Assembly: GCF_000150955.2 (NCBI RefSeq)
Contig: NW_002238029.1
Span: 1-35,532 of the forward strand
DNA from: Phaeodactylum tricornutum CCAP 1055/1
Lineage: Eukaryota; Bacillariophyta; Bacillariophyceae; Surirellales; Neidiaceae
Length of the DNA stretch: 35,532 nt
Reading direction: 5' to 3'
Positions 30,552 to 35,532 of this stretch are shown in pieces. Made by a program: the position numbers and the translations under genes. Position 1 is the stretch's first letter. The number at the start of each line of letters is the position of its first letter. A model generated the notes under the pieces. The model was not told where the DNA came from, did not search any database, and saw only the letters and a program-made list of their open reading frames with translations.

Positions 30552-30626
30552 GAGTGCCTTCCAGCTAAAGTATAGTGTTTTGTCTGTTTCACATACTGCG
30601 CAGCGATATTTAGGCGTAGCTATTCT

Positions 30627-31655
30627 TCAATGTACCATCTCTGAGGGAAGGCTGCGAAAAAGTCTTTTCATTGCTTTGGAGCCATCGTCGGCAGCACACG
30701 ACCTCGGGGTGTCGCCATCACCATCTTCTTGATCCGGACGAGCTCCATGTTGTAACAACAGGCGACAAATTTCGACGTGCCCGGCAATCACTGCAGCTTG
30801 CAGGACCGAAATGCCGTCTTGGTCAGTGGCGTTGACGTTGGCTCCATGTTCCAGCAACGCTTGCAGACAATCCAAAGATCCCTTATCAGCTGCCAAATGT
30901 AACGCCGTTTCCCCAGATGCGTCCGCGTGCGTCACATCCACACCATCATTCAAAAGGCATTCAAGTAATGTTTTATCATTCTCACTTGCTGCTTGCAGGA
31001 ACTTCGTTTCTGGGGTCGATAAATTGCTGGTCTCTTCATGCCCCCCATTATCTACTGCCGGACGGCTAACAGCGTGCGCAAAACTATTTCCTAGCAAGTC
31101 TTCATCGACCTCTCCTTCCACTTCGTCGCGAGACTCAATCTCTTCGACAACGGCAATGTACCGCGCGGCGGCTTCTTCTGTTTTCATCCCTTGAACCTTG
31201 AGCCAGGCACTTATCTTGGCGTGTTCTGAGATACTGTTCCACGACGAACACGTTAGTTTCGCCGGCGCGTCTCCCATTGTCGTTTGCTTGAACAAGGCGT
31301 ACAGGAGAAGCCGGTCACCGTTACTTAGTCGAGAGGATGCGAAGGTTTTGACGCGAGAAGCCGCTTTTTCGAATCCTTCAACGACTTTGGCGTTTACATT
31401 TTCTTTCTGAAAGTGAACGCCTCGCCGATTCTTATCGCCGGCTCTGTCCGGAGATTGTTCGCGACTCTTCTCTAGTTTTGTTGGCGTCAATTCGTTGTCG
31501 TTGGAAAAGTCTTTCTCATTTCCGTTTTTCTTATGACAGCGACTGGCTCGGTATTGCTGGATCCAAGCAGCCCCCAGGACGACCGAAACGGCAAATACCA
31601 ACGAAGCCCATCCGCCCCCATGGTTTCTCGTCGAGCCAAGGCTTCTACTATTCAT
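30627..31655 (-). CDS. Membrane-anchored acyl-CoA-binding protein with ankyrin repeats
   Basis: A single exon, 342 residues. A transmembrane segment lies near 16-34 (WASLVFAVSVVLGAAWI). The ACBP domain spans about 90-175 (FEKAASRVKTFASSRLSNGD, LLYALFKQTTMGDAP, AAARYIAVVEEIE). The C-terminal half has about three ankyrin repeats (GETALHLAADKGSLDCLQAL, then VLQAAVIAGHVEICRLLLQH). The order TM, ACBP, ankyrin is that of plant ACBP1/2 and ACBD6 relatives, which bind long-chain acyl-CoA at ER or plasma membrane and recruit partners through the ankyrin part. It is convergent with the PI-PLC gene, stops 75 bp apart. Confidence 0.9.
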   Translation of the reverse strand: MNSRSLGSTRNHGGGWASLVFAVSVVLGAAWIQQYRASRCHKKNGNEKDFSNDNELTPTKLEKSREQSPDRAGDKNRRGVHFQKENVNAKVVEGFEKAASRVKTFASSRLSNGDRLLLYALFKQTTMGDAPAKLTCSSWNSISEHAKISAWLKVQGMKTEEAAARYIAVVEEIESRDEVEGEVDEDLLGNSFAHAVSRPAVDNGGHEETSNLSTPETKFLQAASENDKTLLECLLNDGVDVTHADASGETALHLAADKGSLDCLQALLEHGANVNATDQDGISVLQAAVIAGHVEICRLLLQHGARPDQEDGDGDTPRSCAADDGSKAMKRLFRSLPSEMVH

Positions 31656-32101
31656 GATGAATCGTACAAGTTGCCGGATTGGCGTGAACTGTAGTGAAGG
31701 AAATCAAAGAGGTTTTTCTACAGGGAATATTATTTCTCGGACGGCGTTGCTCAAAGTACGAGATGGATAAATCCTCATCTACCTAAACCATCGTGCTGAC
31801 ACTGAATGTCCTTCGATAGATGAAATGCAAAGGGTCCATATGGAGATGCCGCTTTTACAAACTTTGTGAGACCTACGGTAAAAGAAAGGCTGGGGTTAAT
31901 TTCTTTCAAAGGGGGGGGGGGGGGGGGGGGGCTACATATTGTTCTCGCTCCACCATGAGCCTTTACTGTTGACGCGCGTACGCTCTATCAAGCTCCTGCT
32001 GGGTAGAGATATGGAGGTGAGAGATTCAGGGGAGACTCATACAGATCGTAGAGCCTTCAATAAATCCTATTTGATTAAAATCCTAGCTAGCTTGATCCGG
32101 C
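31656..32101. other. Intergenic region with a 21-G homopolymer
   Basis: The region lies upstream of the ACBP/ankyrin gene and downstream of the first TatD copy. A run of 21 G (31911-31931) marks the exact left edge of the block that is repeated at 33433. Otherwise nothing was recognised; the part 31656-31900 presumably holds the ACBP gene promoter. Confidence 0.5.
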
Positions 32102-33330
32102 CTATCCATAGAGTCGCAAAGTGTTTTCGAAACAGGCTTCGGTGACTTGTGAGAGCGGCACGTGTCTAATGCCTGCAATGATCTCGGCAACTTGGATGAT
32201 ATGGCAAGGTTCTTGTCTGCTTTTGACGGTCAATCCACTTTCGAACTTCTTTTCCGACTTCCCTTCAAAATGAGTTTTTATGTATTGATATCCAGGGTGC
32301 GTTTTCCGTACTTCACAGTAGGGGCAATCGGTTTCTAAAAGAATGCGGTCCAACCGCAAGTGCTGGGCAACATGCAGGTTATCATCGGTTCGCAAACTGC
32401 AACCGTTCAGCCCAATATAGAGACCAAGGTCCTCAATAAAGTCATTTGCGAGTTCGAGGGTATCGTCGAAAGAATGAACTACACCACCCGCCTTCCAGCA
32501 GTCCCGATGGGTCTGCAGAACATCATAAAGATCCTTTCCAACGTTACGATTGTGTAGAAATAGAGGAAGAGCTGTTTTGGAAGCCAATATGGTTAGTTGT
32601 TGAACGAGATACTTGTGCTGTACATCCTTTGGGCAAAATTCGAGTCGATCGTAATCCAACCCAATTTCGCCAATGGCGACAACTGTTCCATCTTTTATAC
32701 CGTCCTCGGCGATTTCCAACAATTCTTGAAGCAAATCGCCCGACGATGCTTCAGCGTCTTCAAAAACTTGTTGACAGCGTGTGGGATGGACGCCGACGGT
32801 GCAGGTGAAGTCAATGCTAGGATAAAGGTCGCGCCAAGCACGTGCTTGTACGACGGCGCTCCTTGATTCTTCCACTGTACCAGCTGTGAGAATAATTCGG
32901 CGGACTCCCACTCGTGACGCACGTTCCAGTATTTGCTCTAGGTCTGGTTCGTGCCGAAATTTACCGCGATACGTGCCCTTGGTAAAGCGCTCTTCCAAGA
33001 GGTTGGCACCGATATCTACGAATCGATGTTGTGATTGGCTCTTGGTACCGGCGTCAGAACACATGTTGTTGTTCATTATTTTGATAGCTACAAGTGAGCG
33101 TTGGAAACGGGACTGCTTCGAAAAGACTCTAAAAGAATGTGAGACAGTTTTCCTAGCGCTGGAAGTTAAAAAGAACAATGTTGCCTTCGAAACAGCATTC
33201 CTCATTGTCCGCAAGAGGCCGATCCTTTGCTTACCAGCGTTTGGCGTTACGATTTGAGGCTTTTGAAAATCCATTTGACTGCATGTCGGTCTTTTGGTGT
33301 GTTAGGGCTCTCACTCATAGGTTTTGAAAA
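31911..33330. repeat. Duplicated TatD block, left copy
   Basis: The block from the G run to GGTTTTGAAAA is repeated at 33433-34847. Apart from G-run length (21 against 15) and one extra G, the two copies are colinear with an offset of 1517 bp. I count about 15 substitutions, roughly 1%. After 33330 the left copy continues ATGACAAAG and then reaches the assembly gap. Confidence 0.95.
32102..33274 (-). CDS. TatD-family metal-dependent nuclease (TATDN1-like), left copy
   Basis: A single exon, 390 residues. The TatD fold starts near residue 86 (FVDIGANLLEERF). The metal and active-site regions are GVHPTR, the Glu in GEIGLDYDR, LFLHNRN, VHSFDD and the Asp in LLETDCPYC. The N-terminal 85 residues are basic and may include a mitochondrial-type presequence starting at the internal Met of MRNAVSKATLFF. 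The family hydrolyses DNA 3' ends (exonuclease/deoxyribonuclease, DNA repair or apoptosis-related). This copy ends ...RLYG with TAG at 32102-32104, where the right copy has TGG and five more residues. Confidence 0.9.
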   Translation of the reverse strand: MDFQKPQIVTPNAGKQRIGLLRTMRNAVSKATLFFLTSSARKTVSHSFRVFSKQSRFQRSLVAIKIMNNNMCSDAGTKSQSQHRFVDIGANLLEERFTKGTYRGKFRHEPDLEQILERASRVGVRRIILTAGTVEESRSAVVQARAWRDLYPSIDFTCTVGVHPTRCQQVFEDAEASSGDLLQELLEIAEDGIKDGTVVAIGEIGLDYDRLEFCPKDVQHKYLVQQLTILASKTALPLFLHNRNVGKDLYDVLQTHRDCWKAGGVVHSFDDTLELANDFIEDLGLYIGLNGCSLRTDDNLHVAQHLRLDRILLETDCPYCEVRKTHPGYQYIKTHFEGKSEKKFESGLTVKSRQEPCHIIQVAEIIAGIRHVPLSQVTEACFENTLRLYG

Positions 33331-33352
33331 ATGACAAAGAAGGGGTAGATCT

Positions 33353-33425
33353 NNNNNNNNNNNNNNNNNNNNNNNNNNNNNNNNNNNNNNNNNNNNNNNN
33401 NNNNNNNNNNNNNNNNNNNNNNNNN
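33353..33425. other. Assembly gap (73 N)
   Basis: A run of N joins the end of the left TatD block to CCTTTTT plus a G run that opens the right block. The gap lies between two near-identical segments, a typical place for two unmerged contigs. Confidence 0.99.
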
Positions 33426-33432
33426 CCTTTTT

Positions 33433-34847
33433 GGGGGGGGGGGGGGGCTACATATTGCTCTCGCTTGACCATGAGCCTTTACTGTTGACGCGCGTACGCT
33501 CTATCAAGCTCCTGCTGGGGTAGAGATATGGAGGTGAGAGATTCGGGGGAGACTCATACAGATTGTAGAGCCTTCAATAAATCCTATTTGATTAAAATCC
33601 TAGCTAGCTTGATCCGGCCCATCCATAGAGTCGCAAAGTGTTTTCGAAACAGGCTTCGGTGACTTGTGAGAGCGGCACGTGTCTAATGCCTGCAATGATC
33701 TCGGCAACTTGGATGATATGACAAGGTTCTTGTCTGCTTTTAACGGTCAATCCACTTTCGAACTTCTTTTCCGACTTCCCTTCAAAATGAGTTTTTATGT
33801 ATTGATATCCAGGGTGTGCTTTCCGTACTTCACAGTAGGGGCAATCGGTTTCTAAAAGAATGCGGTCTAAACGCAAGTGCTGGGCAACTTGCAGGTTATC
33901 ATCGGTTCGCAAACTGCAACCGTTCAGCCCAATATAGAGACCAAGGTCCTCAATAAAGTCATTTGCGAGTTCGAGGGTATCGTCGAAAGAATGAACCACA
34001 CCACCCGCCTTCCAGCAGTCCCGATGGGTCTGCAGAACATCATATAGATCCTTTCCAACGTTACGATTGTGTAGAAATAGAGGAAGAGCTGTTTTGGAAG
34101 CCAATATGGTTAGTTGTTGAACGAGATACTTGTGCTGTACATCCTTTGGGCAAAATTCGAGTCGATCGTAATCCAACCCAATTTCGCCAATGGCGACAAC
34201 TGTTCCATCTTTTATACCGTCCTCGGCGATTTCCAACAATTCTTGAAGCAAATCGCCCGACGATGCTTCAGAGTCTTCAAAAACTTGTTGACAGCGTGTG
34301 GGATGGACGCCGACGGTGCAGGTGAAGTCAATGCTAGGATAAAGGTCGCGCCAAGCACGTGCTTGTACGACGGCGCTCCTTGATTCTTCCACTGTACCAG
34401 CTGTGAGAATAATTCGGCGGACTCCCACTCGTGACGCACGTTCCAGTATTTGCTCTAGATCTGGTTCGTGCCGAAATTTACCGCGATACGTGCCCTTGGT
34501 AAAGCGCTCTTCCAAGAGGTTGGCACCGATATCTACGAATCGATGTTGTGATTGGCTCTTGGTACCGGCGTCAGAACACATGTTGGTGTTCATTATTTTG
34601 ATAGCTACAAGTGAGCGTTGGAAACGGGACTGCTTCGAAAAGACTCCAAAAGAATGTGAGACAGTTTTCCTAGCGCTGGAAGTTAAAAAGAACAATGTTG
34701 CCTTCGAAACAGCATTCCTCATTGTCCGCAAGAGGCCGATCCTTTGCTTACCAGCGTTTGGCGTTACGATTTGAGGCTTTTGAAAATCCATTTGACTGCA
34801 TGTCGGTCTTTTGGTGTGTTAGGGCTCTCACTCATAGGTTTTGAAAA
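33433..34847. repeat. Duplicated TatD block, right copy
   Basis: The right copy of the block described at 31911-33330 begins with 15 G and ends in GGTTTTGAAAA. There it switches abruptly to the terminal inverted repeat of a MULE instead of the ATGACAAAG seen in the left copy. Confidence 0.95.
33604..34791 (-). CDS. TatD-family nuclease, right copy
   Basis: 395 residues, nearly identical to the left copy with a handful of conservative changes (for instance FRVF against FGVF, NNN against NTN near the N-terminus). All active-site segments are intact. The reading frame extends to ...RLYGWAGSS because the left copy's TAG is TGG here. The MULE insertion lies about 55 bp upstream of the ATG, so it would fall in the 5' UTR or promoter of this copy. 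Confidence 0.9.
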   Translation of the reverse strand: MDFQKPQIVTPNAGKQRIGLLRTMRNAVSKATLFFLTSSARKTVSHSFGVFSKQSRFQRSLVAIKIMNTNMCSDAGTKSQSQHRFVDIGANLLEERFTKGTYRGKFRHEPDLEQILERASRVGVRRIILTAGTVEESRSAVVQARAWRDLYPSIDFTCTVGVHPTRCQQVFEDSEASSGDLLQELLEIAEDGIKDGTVVAIGEIGLDYDRLEFCPKDVQHKYLVQQLTILASKTALPLFLHNRNVGKDLYDVLQTHRDCWKAGGVVHSFDDTLELANDFIEDLGLYIGLNGCSLRTDDNLQVAQHLRLDRILLETDCPYCEVRKAHPGYQYIKTHFEGKSEKKFESGLTVKSRQEPCHIIQVAEIIAGIRHVPLSQVTEACFENTLRLYGWAGSS

Positions 34848-35532
34848 GAGGAAGAAGGCCTATCCGGGCGACGCCTAGCCCGCAATTCCCCTATCCGGGC
34901 CAAATCCGAGTTTTTCTAAGTAATATTTTTTGAGCGCGAAGTACCTCTTAAGTAACACAACCATTTAGCATTTTTTCCTTTATATTTGTCTATGATCGTG
35001 TAGAGTATATTCCTCATGCATTGGCATCAGTAGCTGTTGGTGGTAAAAATCAATGCCTCCCATCCATTTGTTGCCTTTAAAGCAGTTTGCTTGGAACACT
35101 TGCTACCAACTCCTACGTGGTACAATCGCACAAAGTTACAAGTACACCAAGAGAATAAACCACCATGAGGCTAGCAGTCAGTGAAATCTTTCCTTCGTAT
35201 AATGCTCTCCAGACTGCATGGTTTTCCCACAACCAAGTACTTGAGAAAAACTACAGAATTTTGGAAAACAAATCTGGAAAGTGCTTTCGAGCCAATTGCA
35301 TTTCAGCGCCTGAAAGGAACTGGAAACAGAACGAAACAATTTGTCAGTGCCACATCAATGCAAGACCTGTGAAAAATAGCGACGGTTGCCTCACTGGAGA
35401 GTGGAAAATCTGCTCTTTTCATGGTGTGCACACTTGCTCAGATTATGAGTCCACACGAAAACGCAATTATAAGTGTTCGGTCCTCAATGCGGTTTCTCCG
35501 TCATTAAGTGGATATGTTCCAAACCGGAAGAA
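34848..35532 (+). mobile_element. Left end of an autonomous MULE transposon (continues past the window)
   Basis: The element begins with GAGGAAGAAGGCCTATCCGG where the TatD block is interrupted. Its terminus has two CTATCCGGG boxes, at 34860 and 34891, exactly 31 bp apart. The 788-bp element at 15898 has CTATTTGGG boxes with the same spacing and a similar GAG(A/G)A start. A transposase ORF begins at 35165. The other end, and its expected 9-bp duplication (probably TTTTGAAAA), are outside the window. Confidence 0.8.
35165..35532 (+). CDS. MULE transposase, N-terminal part (runs off the window)
   Basis: From ATG 35165 the frame is open for 122 codons to the window end. It begins MRLAVSEIFPSYNALQTAWF and carries a zinc-finger-like DNA-binding region with SGKCFRANCISAP, CQCHINARPV, GEWKICSFHGVHTCSD. 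This is the pattern of the WRKY/FLYWCH-like N-terminal domain of MuDR-type transposases (C...C, W-x-I, H-T-C). The catalytic DDE domain would lie downstream, beyond the window. The start is consistent with a CACCATG context and the preceding 300 bp as element 5' region. No break is visible in the part seen. Confidence 0.75.
   Translation, partial: MRLAVSEIFPSYNALQTAWFSHNQVLEKNYRILENKSGKCFRANCISAPERNWKQNETICQCHINARPVKNSDGCLTGEWKICSFHGVHTCSDYESTRKRNYKCSVLNAVSPSLSGYVPNRK

Noticed and set aside
32446-32808. Plus-strand frames inside both TatD copies (also near 33963-34325)
   Set aside because: They are conserved between copies only because the blocks are near-identical; they are antisense shadows of the nuclease gene.

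Overview
The window is a chromosome end from a diatom nuclear genome, most probably Phaeodactylum tricornutum. It opens with a perfect CCCTAA telomere array (1-216). It then carries genes with few, short GT-AG introns (51-195 nt as read here). Several proteins have the presequences expected of a secondary-plastid alga, including a plastid sigma factor. Species naming rests on gene content and style, not on a search.

Layout: bases 1-6,640 are subtelomere: telomere, a decayed ORF, an unclassified interspersed repeat (868-1272), a C2H2-like zinc-finger ORF whose 3' end runs into that repeat, a small plastid-targeted-type gene, a 165-bp satellite (3980-5142) and a degenerate relative (6030-6242). 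Bases 6,640-13,560 hold two large surface-type proteins: a secreted, cysteine-rich, probably GPI-anchored protein with three modular exons, and a membrane protein with a Ser/Pro-rich stalk and a seven-bladed propeller. A second copy of the interspersed repeat lies between them (9467-9873). Bases 13,560-17,070 hold a 250-bp tandem duplication, a 146-bp foldback element, a plastid sigma factor and a 788-bp non-autonomous Mutator-like (MULE) element with 9-bp target duplications.

From 17,070 to 31,660 the region is gene-dense and conserved: an SGNH hydrolase, a Rab GTPase, an HRI-like eIF2-alpha kinase with one in-frame TGA, a Ca2+/cyclic-nucleotide kinase fusion, a mitochondrial-type 2Fe-2S ferredoxin, a PI-PLC with an apparent frame break before its C2 domain, and a membrane-anchored acyl-CoA-binding/ankyrin protein. 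Signalling is the common theme (eIF2-alpha stress kinase, Ca2+/cNMP kinase, PLC, Rab), but nothing shows co-regulation.

From 31,900 to the end the same ~1.4 kb block with a TatD-type nuclease gene appears twice, ~1% diverged, on either side of a run of N. The right copy is interrupted by the start of an autonomous MULE whose transposase runs off the window; the left copy keeps what looks like the empty site. The simplest reading is two haplotypes placed in tandem, one carrying a MULE insertion. The two MULEs share an unusual terminal layout (CTATYYGGG boxes exactly 31 bp apart), so they are probably one family.
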